The translations under genes and the position numbers were made by a program. Shown piece by piece: positions 26,485 to 34,908 of a stretch of DNA of 64,000 bases (its first letter is position 1; each line of letters starts with the position of its first letter). Where the stretch lies: assembly GCA_029972135.1 (NCBI GenBank), contig CP124755.1, positions 372,001 to 436,000 of the forward strand, read 5' to 3'. This stretch comes from Candidatus Thiocaldithrix dubininis (GTDB taxonomy: Bacteria > Pseudomonadota > Gammaproteobacteria > Thiotrichales > Thiotrichaceae). Below the pieces are notes generated by a model. That model saw only the letters and a list, made by a program, of their open reading frames with translations. It did no database searches and was not told the DNA's origin.

Positions 26485-27561
26485 ATGGCCGCACCCGAAA
26501 TGCGCGATCCGATTGAATCTGGCTGTCCAGATGGCTTTCAGTACATGCACCCTGTTATGCGCCGCAACTATGGTTTGTGGGCATATCACGAAGATCCACG
26601 TCCCGGCGTTTTAGTTCATGTTTCAAAAACGGGCGAGAAAGTGTGGACGGTACGTGCAGGTACACAACGTATTTTAGACGTATTCACGCTGCGTAAATTG
26701 ATGGATATCGGTGATACTTATGGCGAAGGCTATGTACGTTTCACGATCCGTTCTAATATCGAATATATGGTTGCTGATGGCGCGAAAGTAGAGCCGCTGG
26801 TGAAAGCGTTGGAAGACGCAGGCTTCCCAGTTGGTGGTACACGTAACTCAGTGACTACCCTGTCGCATACGCAAGGTTGGTTACACTGTGACATTCCGGG
26901 TACAGATGCATCAGGCGTAGTGAAAGCCATGATGGATGAGCTGTTACCTGAGTTCAAATCATGGAACATGCCTAACCGTGTACATATCACTACTTCTTGC
27001 TGCCAAATCAACTGTGGCGGTCAAGGTGATATCGCGATCAACGTACAACACACCAAACCACCTAAAATTAACCATGCGTTAGTCGGTAATGTGTGTGAGC
27101 GTCCATCCGTTGTAGCACGTTGCCCAGTGGCAGCAATTCGCCCTGCAATGGTTGATGGCAAACCTTCGCTTGAAGTCGATGAGAAAAAATGTATCTGCTG
27201 TGGTGCGTGTTACCCACCTTGCCCACCGATGCAAATCAATGACCACCAAGCAACTCAATTAGCGGTATGGATCGGCGGTAACCACTCGAATGCACGTGGT
27301 AAACCAACCTTCCAACGTTTAGTAGCGGCGGGTATTCCTAACAATCCACCACGCTGGCCAGAAGCCACTGCAATCGTGAAGAAAATTCTCGAGTGCTATA
27401 AAGCCGGTGCAAAAGATTGGGAACGTATTAATGAATGGGTTGAGCGTATTGGCTGGCCGCGCTTCTTTGAAGTAACGGGTTTACCGTTCACCAAATACCA
27501 CATTGATAACTGGCGTGGTGCACGTAACAACCTGAATTCATCTACTCATATCCGCTTCTGA
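26485..27561 (+). CDS. dsrB: Reverse-type dissimilatory sulfite reductase beta subunit
   Basis: Catalytic partner of DsrA. The 358-residue protein carries candidate siroheme-cluster cysteines Cys135, Cys172/173 and Cys177 (TSCCQINCGG) and a ferredoxin domain with Cys236-x2-Cys239-x2-Cys242 and Cys246 (CICCGACYPPCPPM). The N-terminal RDPIESGCPDGFQY and the C-terminal IDNWRGARNNLNSSTHIRF are typical. CAGGAGG is well placed before the ATG. The 99-base gap after dsrA contains the hairpin described separately. Confidence 0.98.
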   Translation: MAAPEMRDPIESGCPDGFQYMHPVMRRNYGLWAYHEDPRPGVLVHVSKTGEKVWTVRAGTQRILDVFTLRKLMDIGDTYGEGYVRFTIRSNIEYMVADGAKVEPLVKALEDAGFPVGGTRNSVTTLSHTQGWLHCDIPGTDASGVVKAMMDELLPEFKSWNMPNRVHITTSCCQINCGGQGDIAINVQHTKPPKINHALVGNVCERPSVVARCPVAAIRPAMVDGKPSLEVDEKKCICCGACYPPCPPMQINDHQATQLAVWIGGNHSNARGKPTFQRLVAAGIPNNPPRWPEATAIVKKILECYKAGAKDWERINEWVERIGWPRFFEVTGLPFTKYHIDNWRGARNNLNSSTHIRF

Positions 27562-27580
27562 TGCTGACAGGAATAGCCGC

Positions 27581-27973
27581 ATGAAATATACACTTCTGAT
27601 TAATGAAGGCCCTTATCAGCATCAATCGGCTGATACAGCGTTGCAATTTGCGCGGGCTGCGTTAGAAAAAGGTCACGAAATCTTTCGTGTATTTTTCTAT
27701 CACGACGGCGTAAATAACGGTACACGTTTAACTGTACCGCCGTCTGATGACCGTCAATTGCAAAAAGCATGGACTGAGTTAGCGCAACAACACGGCTTGG
27801 ACTTGGTGATTTGTATTGCAGCGGCTCAACGTCGCGGCATCATGGATGAAGGCGAAGCTAAACGCCAAGGCTTAGATGCTCACAATATTGCACCGGGTTT
27901 CCGTATTTCTGGCTTAGGTCAGTTAGTGGAAGGCGGTATCCAATCTGATCGTTTGATCGTATTTGGCGATTAA
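27581..27973 (+). CDS. dsrE: Sulfurtransferase subunit DsrE
   Basis: Alpha subunit of the DsrE2F2H2 sulfur carrier complex that passes sulfane sulfur to DsrC. The 130-residue DsrE-fold protein carries Cys78 (LVICIAAAQRRG), at the position of the active persulfide Cys of Allochromatium DsrE. The presence of dsrEFH distinguishes sulfur-oxidising from sulfite-reducing dsr systems. AGGAA lies before the ATG, 19 bases after dsrB. Confidence 0.97.
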   Translation: MKYTLLINEGPYQHQSADTALQFARAALEKGHEIFRVFFYHDGVNNGTRLTVPPSDDRQLQKAWTELAQQHGLDLVICIAAAQRRGIMDEGEAKRQGLDAHNIAPGFRISGLGQLVEGGIQSDRLIVFGD

Positions 27974-27984
27974 GGAGTTAGTGC

Positions 27985-28389
27985 ATGACAACCAAGAATT
28001 TTCTGTTTGTAAATCGCAAAGCTCCTTACGGTACGGTTTACGCGCTGGAATCATTAGAAGTGGTCTTAATTTCAGCCGCATTCGAGCAAAACGTGAGCTT
28101 AGCGTTTTTAGATGATGGCGTTTATCAAATTACCAAAGGCCAAAATAGTAAAGGCATTGGTATGAAAAACTTCTCGCCTACTTATCGTGCATTAGGCGAT
28201 TACGACATCAATAAACTGTATGTTGAAGCGGAGTCTTTAGCAGAACGCGGTTTAACCGTTGATGATCTGATGGCGTTAACTTACGAAGATGCGGATGATG
28301 ATTATGCAGAAAAATCATCCATTATCGTGGTTAACCGCAGTGAAATGGCGGCAATGATGGCGGAACAAGACGTCATCTTAAGTTTTTGA
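27985..28389 (+). CDS. dsrF: Sulfur relay subunit DsrF
   Basis: A 134-residue DsrE-fold subunit of the DsrEFH heterohexamer. The N-terminus FLFVNRKAPYGTVYALESLE is typical of DsrF/TusC; the protein contains no Cys, so like its homologues it plays a structural rather than sulfur-carrying part. It starts 12 bases after dsrE with AAGGAG upstream and is followed after 12 bases by dsrH. Confidence 0.96.
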   Translation: MTTKNFLFVNRKAPYGTVYALESLEVVLISAAFEQNVSLAFLDDGVYQITKGQNSKGIGMKNFSPTYRALGDYDINKLYVEAESLAERGLTVDDLMALTYEDADDDYAEKSSIIVVNRSEMAAMMAEQDVILSF

Positions 28390-28401
28390 GGAGGGTAATT
28401 T

Positions 28402-28707
28402 ATGGCTATGTTACATGTCGTCAACAAATCACCCTTTGAACGGGTCGCTTTTGATTCATGCCTGAAGCACGCGCAAGCGGGTGATTCCATCCTAATGATC
28501 GAGGATGCAGTGGTTGGCGCAATCAATGGCACTAGCTTTTCTGATGCAGTGAAAGCAGCAATGGCAGATAAAGCAGTCTATGTTTTGGGTGCTGATTTAG
28601 CAGCACGCGGCCTAGAAGGCAAAGCCATTGAAGGCGTACAAGTGGTGGATTACGCAGGGTTCGTTGATCTGACCGCAAACACTGATCGTACGCAAAGCTG
28701 GCTGTAA
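28402..28707 (+). CDS. dsrH: Sulfur relay subunit DsrH
   Basis: Small 101-residue TusB/DsrH-type subunit of DsrEFH. The start MLHVVNKSPFER is characteristic, and Cys20 matches the conserved Cys of Allochromatium DsrH. It sits behind a strong GAGGAGG ribosome binding site. The terminal sequence DRTQSWL is like TusB/DsrH proteins. Confidence 0.96.
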   Translation: MAMLHVVNKSPFERVAFDSCLKHAQAGDSILMIEDAVVGAINGTSFSDAVKAAMADKAVYVLGADLAARGLEGKAIEGVQVVDYAGFVDLTANTDRTQSWL

Positions 28708-28734
28708 GATTTACATTTTTGATAGGAGGCCACC

Positions 28735-29067
28735 ATGGCACTAGAAGTAGGCGGAAAAAGCATCGCATTAGATGAAGAAGGTTACTTAGAGAACTTAGCG
28801 GATTGGACACCGGAAGTTGCTGAGGCACTAGCTAATGCAGAAGACGTAAAATTGACCGATGAACATTGGGAAATTTTAAACTTCCTACGCGAATACTACG
28901 AAGAGTATCAAATCGCGCCAGCCGTTCGTGTATTAACTAAAGCAGTTGGTAAACGTTTAGGTGCGGATAAAGGTAACTCTAAATACTTGTACTCTTTATT
29001 CCCATACGGTCCTGGTAAACAAGCTTGTAAATATGCAGGCTTACCAAAACCAACCGGTTGCGTATAA
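28735..29067 (+). CDS. dsrC: Sulfur carrier DsrC
   Basis: The 110-residue substrate-carrying partner of DsrAB and DsrK. The flexible C-terminal arm keeps both redox cysteines, Cys98 and the penultimate Cys109 (KQACKYAGLPKPTGCV), which mark true DsrC rather than TusE-like proteins. Persulfide on Cys109 is passed to DsrAB for oxidation, and the trisulfide/disulfide is handled by DsrK. TAGGAGG gives a strong ribosome binding site. It is followed by two hairpins before dsrM, suggesting separate control of this usually abundant protein. Confidence 0.98.
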   Translation: MALEVGGKSIALDEEGYLENLADWTPEVAEALANAEDVKLTDEHWEILNFLREYYEEYQIAPAVRVLTKAVGKRLGADKGNSKYLYSLFPYGPGKQACKYAGLPKPTGCV

Positions 29068-29084
29068 CACAGTACGTATAAGAC

Positions 29085-29102
29085 GGCTTCGGCAACGAAG
29101 CC
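29085..29102 (+). other. GNRA-tetraloop hairpin after dsrC
   Basis: GGCTTCG (29085-29091), loop GCAA and CGAAGCC (29096-29102) form a 7-bp stem capped by a stable GNRA tetraloop, 17 bases after the dsrC stop. CTCTTCTT follows, not a clean T-run, so partial termination or 3' end protection are both possible. Confidence 0.7.
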
Positions 29103-29157
29103 CTCTTCTTAAGCTCTGTGCTTAACATCTTAAGAGTCACACAGAGTTTCAGAAGAG
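29103..29157 (+). other. Long 18-bp hairpin between dsrC and dsrM
   Basis: Bases 29103-29120 pair with 29140-29157: 16 Watson-Crick pairs, one G-U and one mismatch. The 19-base loop contains a further CTTAA/TTAAG pairing. The stem starts immediately after the tetraloop hairpin and ends 28 bases before the dsrM start. Confidence 0.75.
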
Positions 29158-29185
29158 AGAATTAGGAAGCAAGCAGGAGTACACA

Positions 29186-29944
29186 GTGACCTTCGTAAGC
29201 ATTCTTTACGGACTGCTGTATTGGGCGGCTACGCTGATCCTGATTGGCGGGATAGCAGTAAAAGTTCGCCAATACTGGAAAACACCAGCCCCATTAAAAA
29301 TCCCCACCACCCCCGCTCCTGTCACAAAAACAGGTGTGGTTGCGCGCATGTTCCGCGAAGTGGTGTTTTTTGAGAGCTTGTTCCGCTCAAATAAAACCCT
29401 ATGGTTGTTTGCGTTCTTATTCCACATGTCATTGTGGTTAGTACTCATTCGACACTTACGCTACTTTGTACCCATGAATGAACTGCTACTGTTCTTACAA
29501 CCGTTTGGTCGTTATGCAGGCTTTACAATGGTGATTGGCTTAGCGGGTTTATGGGCGCGTCGCTTCTTGGTAGATCGTGTGCGTTACATCTCTGCGCCTT
29601 CTGATCATCTAATGCTGGCTTTATTAATCGGCATTGGTGTCAGCGGGTTAATGATGAGTTTTGTAGCACATACTGACATTACTCAAGTTAAAAGTTTCTT
29701 TAGCGGTTTATTAAGCTTTGGTTTCTTAGGTGATCAAGGTTTGCCCGCAAGTCCTATCTTACTGATTCATTTATTATTGGTTGCAGTCTTAATGATTGTG
29801 TTCCCTATCAGTAAGTTGTTACACGCCCCGGGTGTGTTCTTCAGTCCAACGCGTAATCAAGTCGATAACCCACGCGAAAAACGCCATATTTCCCCTTGGG
29901 CATTGGAGTTAGAGCGTTCCGGTAAGTTGTATCGCGACGAATAA
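29186..29944 (+). CDS. dsrM: DsrM, membrane cytochrome b subunit
   Basis: Heme b quinone-reactive subunit of DsrMKJOP, related to NarI and HdrE. The 252-residue protein has about five to six membrane segments with His ligand candidates in HMSLWLVLIRHLRYF and LIHLLLVAVLMIVFPISKLLHAPG. It starts at a GTG with AGGAG six bases upstream. With DsrK it is expected to couple DsrC trisulfide/thiol chemistry to the quinone pool. The C-terminus is soluble. dsrK follows after 14 bases. Confidence 0.95.
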   Translation: MTFVSILYGLLYWAATLILIGGIAVKVRQYWKTPAPLKIPTTPAPVTKTGVVARMFREVVFFESLFRSNKTLWLFAFLFHMSLWLVLIRHLRYFVPMNELLLFLQPFGRYAGFTMVIGLAGLWARRFLVDRVRYISAPSDHLMLALLIGIGVSGLMMSFVAHTDITQVKSFFSGLLSFGFLGDQGLPASPILLIHLLLVAVLMIVFPISKLLHAPGVFFSPTRNQVDNPREKRHISPWALELERSGKLYRDE

Positions 29945-29958
29945 TGTGAGGTAGCACC

Positions 29959-31524
29959 GTGGCAGATTACGAAATTCCAGTGATAACCGGCGAAGGCTTT
30001 GTACCCGTACCGCCGATTCACGAAGGCGCAATGGCAGGTAAAGGCCCGTACATTGCCAAACAAGATTTTCAAAAAGCGTTACATTTTCCGGCAGACTTTG
30101 CAGAAGTAGGCGACTTAGTTCCTGAGTGGAAAGAACGCGCTTTAGCGAAAATGGCAGATTTAAAAAGCCGTTATCGCTCACTGCAACTCTACTTAGACAT
30201 TTGCGTAAAGTGTGGCGCGTGTACAGATAAATGCCATTATTTCATTGGCACGACTGACCCGAAAAATATGCCGGTCGCCCGTCAAGATTTAATGCGTAAG
30301 GTTTACCGCCGTTACTTCACCTTTGCGGGCAAATATTTCCCGAAATTGGTGGGTGCAGTTGACTTAACCGAAGATGTACTTAAAGAGTGGTATAACTATT
30401 ACCACCAATGTTCTCAATGCCGTCGTTGTTCCGTGTTCTGCCCTTATGGTATTGATACGGCTGAAATTTCAATGGCTGCTCGCGAAATTTTAGATCACGT
30501 TGGTTACGGTTCTAAATACAACAACGAAATTATCGGTAAGGTATTTAAAATCGGTAACAACCTCGGTCTACCGGGTATGGCATTAGCCGATACGTTAGAA
30601 GGTTTAGAGGAAGACGTTGAAGCGGATACCGGTATTAAAGTGCGCTATCCCTTGGATGAGGAAGGCGCAGAAATTTTACTAGTTACTCCTTCGGCGGACT
30701 TCTTTGCTGAACCGCACGTTGATGGTTTAGTCGGTTACGGCAAAGTATTCCATGAAGCAGGCGTAACGTGGACACTGAGTTCCTACGCGTCTGAAGGCGC
30801 AAACTTTGGTATGTTTATCGGCTCTTATGAAAACATGCGGCGGATTTCGCTGCGGATTCGTGAGGCTGCCATTAAATTGAAAGTGAAGCGGATTGTATTC
30901 GGCGAATGTGGTCACGCATGGCGGGTGGGTTATAGCTTCTTAAACACCTTAGCCGGACCATTTGATTTCTTAGACCAACGTTATCCTGTGCCTCAACATA
31001 TTTTGGAATTCACTTGGGGTGAAATTCAAAAGGGTACATTGAAGCTGGATAAGTCTGAAAACGATGACAAAGTTCTGACCTTCCACGACTCCTGTAATGT
31101 GGCGCGTGGTAGCCGTATGGGTGATAAACCGGGTGGTCAGTTTGAATACCCACGTAATGTCATCAAGGCCGTTTGTAATAACTTCGTTGATATGCCGATT
31201 GAAACCATTCACGACGCGACTTTCTGTTGCGGCGGCGGCGGCGGTTTATTAACCGATGACTTGATGGAATTACGCGTGAAAGGCGCACAACCGCGTGCAG
31301 AAGCCTTGAAATATGTCACAACCCATCATGGTGTTACGCACATGGCGGCAATTTGCGCCATTTGTAAATCACAATTTACCAAAGTATTGCCGTACTATGG
31401 TTTTACAATGGATCAAATTGTCAGCGTGCACCAATTAGTGAGTAACGCAATTATCTTGCAACGGCAGGTCTCCGTTCAGGCACGTCCTGAGGAAGACGAA
31501 GACGAAGATGACGACGACGCATAA
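29959..31524 (+). CDS. dsrK: DsrK, HdrD-like Fe-S catalytic subunit
   Basis: Cytoplasmic Fe-S protein of DsrMKJOP that interacts with DsrC. The 521-residue sequence has two [4Fe-4S] ferredoxin sites (Cys82/85/88/92 in CVKCGACTDKC and Cys151/154/157/161 in CSQCRRCSVFC) and two CCG-type domains, the second with FCCGGGGGLL, the likely special catalytic cluster. The C-terminus is a run of Glu/Asp. The GTG start has a GAGG-type site. Homologous to Isp2 of the hydrogenase operon in this same window. Confidence 0.97.
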   Translation: MADYEIPVITGEGFVPVPPIHEGAMAGKGPYIAKQDFQKALHFPADFAEVGDLVPEWKERALAKMADLKSRYRSLQLYLDICVKCGACTDKCHYFIGTTDPKNMPVARQDLMRKVYRRYFTFAGKYFPKLVGAVDLTEDVLKEWYNYYHQCSQCRRCSVFCPYGIDTAEISMAAREILDHVGYGSKYNNEIIGKVFKIGNNLGLPGMALADTLEGLEEDVEADTGIKVRYPLDEEGAEILLVTPSADFFAEPHVDGLVGYGKVFHEAGVTWTLSSYASEGANFGMFIGSYENMRRISLRIREAAIKLKVKRIVFGECGHAWRVGYSFLNTLAGPFDFLDQRYPVPQHILEFTWGEIQKGTLKLDKSENDDKVLTFHDSCNVARGSRMGDKPGGQFEYPRNVIKAVCNNFVDMPIETIHDATFCCGGGGGLLTDDLMELRVKGAQPRAEALKYVTTHHGVTHMAAICAICKSQFTKVLPYYGFTMDQIVSVHQLVSNAIILQRQVSVQARPEEDEDEDDDDA

Positions 31525-31607
31525 TCATCCTCGTTACCCGACGTGAATTGAAAATGAATGAATTTCTGGTTCGCACTAAGCGAGTCAAAGAGTAGGAGAG
31601 AATAGGC

Positions 31608-33563
31608 ATGGCAACCGCAGCGCACGATGACAAATTAAAAAGTCATACCTTCCGCCGTTTTAAAGACGGGGATCATGAATGGGATAGTATGCACGACAAA
31701 ATCTTTGTTGGTGATACTTCACATAAATGTCCTACGTATATTCACAAAACTCCGCCTTGCCAAGGTTCTTGCCCATCGGGTGAAGATATTCGGGGTTGGT
31801 TGCAAATCGTGCGCGGGATTGAAAAACCACCTGTTGGCATGAGCATGCAAGAGTATGCATTCCGCCGTTCTACTACTGCGAATCCATTCCCTTCTATGAT
31901 GGGTCGTGTATGTCCAGCGCCTTGCCAAACGGGTTGTAACCGGAATGATGTTGACGATTTCGTCGGTATCAACTCAGTTGAGCAATACATTGGCGATACC
32001 GCGATTGCGCAAGGCTTTAAATTTCCAGAAGCGCCTGCGTTAAGTGGCAAAAAAGTTGCCATTATTGGCGGTGGTCCTGCGGGTATGGCAGCGGCTTATC
32101 AATTACGCCGTATGGGTCATGCGTCTACCGTTTTTGAACAACACCCAGAACTGGGTGGCATGATGCGCTACGGTATTCCGGGCTATCGTGTACCCCGCGA
32201 TAAATTAGGCGCGGAAATTCAACGTATTTTAGATTTAGGCGATATCGATGTTCGCTGTAATACCAAAGTTGGTAGCGATGTTACGGTTGAGCAGTTAGAA
32301 GCTGATTACGATGCTATTTTATGGACAGTGGGTTGCTGGAACGGTCGCGGCTTATTTGTAGACAATTGGGATAGCACGCCTAACTGCATATCGGCGGTTG
32401 ATTTCTTGGAAGCCTTTAATAAAGGCACTATGAAATACACAGCCCCTCGCATTGTGTGCGTGGGTGGTGGTGATACCTCTATCGACGTGGTATCGGTTTC
32501 TCGCCGGATTGGTACGTTAGCTAATTACGCTGAAAAACCAGAAGATGCCGCGACAGGTAAGTTAGTTCACGGTGATGTGGGTGAGAAAGTGCCTGCAACC
32601 GTCACATTAACGACTTTATTCCCGTTGAATCAAATGACCGCTGCGCCGCATGAGGTACAAGATGCGCTGCACGAAGGTGTTACCATCTTGACGCAAGTTA
32701 TGCCGAAAGAATTGGTATTAGATGCCAACGGTCGCGCCACAGGCTTAAAAGTAGTTGAGTGTGTGGTGAAAGGCAATGTGCCACAAGCCAAAGAAGGCGG
32801 TACTGAATTCATTATTGAAGCGGATTTAATCGTTTCTGCTATCGGTCAGTTCGGTAAATTAGACGGATTTGAGACCCTGAATAACGGTCGTAACCAAATC
32901 AATGCCGACGCGCAATACCAAGTACCGGGTAAACCTAAACATTTTGCAGCGGGTGACGTGGTACGTCCGCATTTATTGACTACCGCCATTGGGCAAGCGT
33001 CAATTGCGGCTGATACCATTAATCAATTCTTACGCGCTGAAGAAATTAAAAAGCGTCCAAAAGTGGATAAGCACCATTTTGACTTACTGAGTAAGTTACA
33101 AGAAGCTGGTTTAGAACCGACTAGCTTTGATGAAACTAAATCAGAAGACTTACGTGGTACATCCGACGCGAAATACGCAGTGCACAACTACGATGACCGC
33201 GCTAAAAGTGTGATCGTGCGTTCTAAAGATTTATTCTTAGGGCACTTCCCACCTGTTGCTCGTCATATCCGTACCGAAGATGTACCGAGTTCTGAGGAAG
33301 TCTTAGGTCACTTTGCCGAGCGTATGAATTCACTTGCCGAAGGTGATGCGGTCGCTGAAGCAAAACGCTGCATGAGCTGCGGTATGTGCTTTGAATGCGA
33401 CAACTGCGTTATTTTCTGTCCGCAAGATGCGGTGTATCGCGTACCGAAAAAACAAGCTACGTTAGGTCGTTATGTTGCAACGGATTATAGCCGTTGTATC
33501 GGTTGCCATATCTGCGCGGACGTATGTCCAACTGGTTATATCGAAATGGGGCTTGGGGAGTAA
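31608..33563 (+). CDS. dsrL: DsrL, NAD(P)H-linked Fe-S flavoprotein
   Basis: Links DsrAB to pyridine nucleotides in sulfur oxidisers. The 651-residue protein resembles the small subunit of glutamate synthase with extra Fe-S domains. N-terminal Cys motifs occur in PPCQGSCPSGEDI and CPAPCQTGC; the FAD site is AIIGGGPAGMAAAY near residue 150; the NAD(P) site is IVCVGGGDTSIDV near 285. The C-terminal ferredoxin part has CMSCGMCFECDNCVIFCP and CIGCHICADVCPTGY. AGGAG lies before the ATG. Its last codons and stop lie in a 12-bp hairpin. Confidence 0.96.
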   Translation: MATAAHDDKLKSHTFRRFKDGDHEWDSMHDKIFVGDTSHKCPTYIHKTPPCQGSCPSGEDIRGWLQIVRGIEKPPVGMSMQEYAFRRSTTANPFPSMMGRVCPAPCQTGCNRNDVDDFVGINSVEQYIGDTAIAQGFKFPEAPALSGKKVAIIGGGPAGMAAAYQLRRMGHASTVFEQHPELGGMMRYGIPGYRVPRDKLGAEIQRILDLGDIDVRCNTKVGSDVTVEQLEADYDAILWTVGCWNGRGLFVDNWDSTPNCISAVDFLEAFNKGTMKYTAPRIVCVGGGDTSIDVVSVSRRIGTLANYAEKPEDAATGKLVHGDVGEKVPATVTLTTLFPLNQMTAAPHEVQDALHEGVTILTQVMPKELVLDANGRATGLKVVECVVKGNVPQAKEGGTEFIIEADLIVSAIGQFGKLDGFETLNNGRNQINADAQYQVPGKPKHFAAGDVVRPHLLTTAIGQASIAADTINQFLRAEEIKKRPKVDKHHFDLLSKLQEAGLEPTSFDETKSEDLRGTSDAKYAVHNYDDRAKSVIVRSKDLFLGHFPPVARHIRTEDVPSSEEVLGHFAERMNSLAEGDAVAEAKRCMSCGMCFECDNCVIFCPQDAVYRVPKKQATLGRYVATDYSRCIGCHICADVCPTGYIEMGLGE

Positions 33564-33577
33564 TTTTACTCCCTAAG
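33552..33577 (+). other. Hairpin enclosing the dsrL stop codon
   Basis: CTTGGGGAGTAA (33552-33563, ending with the dsrL TAA) pairs with TTACTCCCTAAG (33566-33577): 12 pairs, one of them G-U, with a very short loop. It lies 26 bases before the dsrJ start. Confidence 0.65.
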
Positions 33578-33602
33578 CGGGACAGGCTCGACAGGAATCC
33601 GC

Positions 33603-34145
33603 ATGACTAGCAAGCTCTCAACCTTATTTCTGGCGGCTATCGTAGGCTTGACTACGTTGCTGGCAGGCTGTGATTCAGCGCCGCCACCGACTCAACTAGC
33701 AACAGCTAAGCAAAAGTCGGAACACTGCGTAGAACCGACTGACCAAATGCGTAGCCATCATATGGATATGCTGATGCATCAACGTGATGCCACAATGTTA
33801 GAAGGCATTCGTACTAAGCAACATAGCTTAGTGGAATGTATTAACTGTCACGTTGCACCCACGAAAGCCGATGGTTCGCCATTGCATTATGGTGATAAAG
33901 AGCATTTCTGTACGACCTGCCATAAAGCGGTAGGCGTAAAATTGGATTGCTTCCAATGTCATGCGGATCGTCCGCAAGTGATGCAAAATCCAAACTATCA
34001 GCATCAAGTCGGTTCAATTCAGGGGCATAATTTTTCGCAAGCGATGACAAATGCACCTGCCCCTACAGTAGAGCAGATGCAAATAGTGGCACAGCCTGCT
34101 GCACCTACTCCGGTTAATCCCGCAGCGACAGGAGCTATGCAATGA
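33603..34145 (+). CDS. dsrJ: DsrJ, triheme cytochrome c with lipobox
   Basis: Periplasmic triheme subunit of DsrMKJOP. The 180-residue protein has three CxxCH sites at Cys79-82/His83, Cys103-106/His107 and Cys116-119/His120. Cys42 in EHCVEPTDQMRSHHMD matches the conserved Cys proposed as the unusual axial ligand of the His/Cys-ligated heme. The N-terminus contains LAGC at residues 20-23, a lipobox, so it may be a lipid-anchored cytochrome. A Pro/Ala-rich tail of about 35 residues ends it. Four-base overlap with dsrO. Confidence 0.95.
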   Translation: MTSKLSTLFLAAIVGLTTLLAGCDSAPPPTQLATAKQKSEHCVEPTDQMRSHHMDMLMHQRDATMLEGIRTKQHSLVECINCHVAPTKADGSPLHYGDKEHFCTTCHKAVGVKLDCFQCHADRPQVMQNPNYQHQVGSIQGHNFSQAMTNAPAPTVEQMQIVAQPAAPTPVNPAATGAMQ

Positions 34146-34891
34146 AACCAAATCAGGTCGATACGTATCGCCGTAAGTTTCTAGCTACGCTAGGCGGCGT
34201 AACCGCAGTTGCGACGGCGGGTCATTGGGTCATGCGTGAAGCGCAGGCGGCTGGTTCAGTGATTGCGAAACCAGCAGACCAACCCGTCAGTAGTAAAAAT
34301 CGCTGGGGTATTTTAATTGATGTAACCAAGCTCACCGATGGCGGTGCGGCAATGGTCGAAGCTTGTAAACGTGAAAACGGTTGGGATAACAATCCTAAAT
34401 CTAGTCCCGAACAAAAAGCGCATTGGGCGCGGGTGGTGCATGTAACGGATAAGCAAACTTTAAACAGCTTTAGCTTGCCGGTTATGTGTCAGCATTGTGA
34501 ACACCCACCTTGTGTGGATGTGTGTCCAACGGGCGCCTCTATGAAACGGGCGGATGGCATTGTACAAGTGAATAAACACATTTGTATCGGTTGTCGTTAT
34601 TGCATGATGGCTTGCCCTTATAAAGCGCGTAGCTTTGTGCATGAACCCTTGACCGATCAAGTGCCAACCTCACCACGCGGTATGGGAACGGTAGAATCCT
34701 GCAATATGTGTGCTCACCGTATTGATGAAGGACGTTTACCTGCTTGTGTCGAAGCTGCACCCGATGCGGTAATTTTTGGGGATCTGAATGATCCGAATAG
34801 CTTAATTAGTCAAACGTTGAAAGCGCAGGGCGGTAAGCAAATTCGAGCAGATCTGCAATTGAATACAGGCGTTCGCTATCTCGGTATTTAA
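34142..34891 (+). CDS. dsrO: DsrO, periplasmic ferredoxin-like subunit
   Basis: Iron-sulfur electron-transfer subunit of DsrMKJOP, 249 residues. A Tat signal is present (RRKFLATLGG with Arg10-Arg11), so it is exported folded. Four ferredoxin-type Cys groups follow: CQHCEHPPCVDVCP, CIGCRYCMMACPYKAR, CNMCAHRIDEGRLPACVEAAP and earlier KRENGW context typical of NrfC/DsrO. It carries electrons between DsrJ and the membrane subunit DsrP. The ATG overlaps the dsrJ stop. Confidence 0.96.
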   Translation: MKPNQVDTYRRKFLATLGGVTAVATAGHWVMREAQAAGSVIAKPADQPVSSKNRWGILIDVTKLTDGGAAMVEACKRENGWDNNPKSSPEQKAHWARVVHVTDKQTLNSFSLPVMCQHCEHPPCVDVCPTGASMKRADGIVQVNKHICIGCRYCMMACPYKARSFVHEPLTDQVPTSPRGMGTVESCNMCAHRIDEGRLPACVEAAPDAVIFGDLNDPNSLISQTLKAQGGKQIRADLQLNTGVRYLGI

Positions 34892-34908
34892 GGTAAAAGG
34901 CAGAAACA

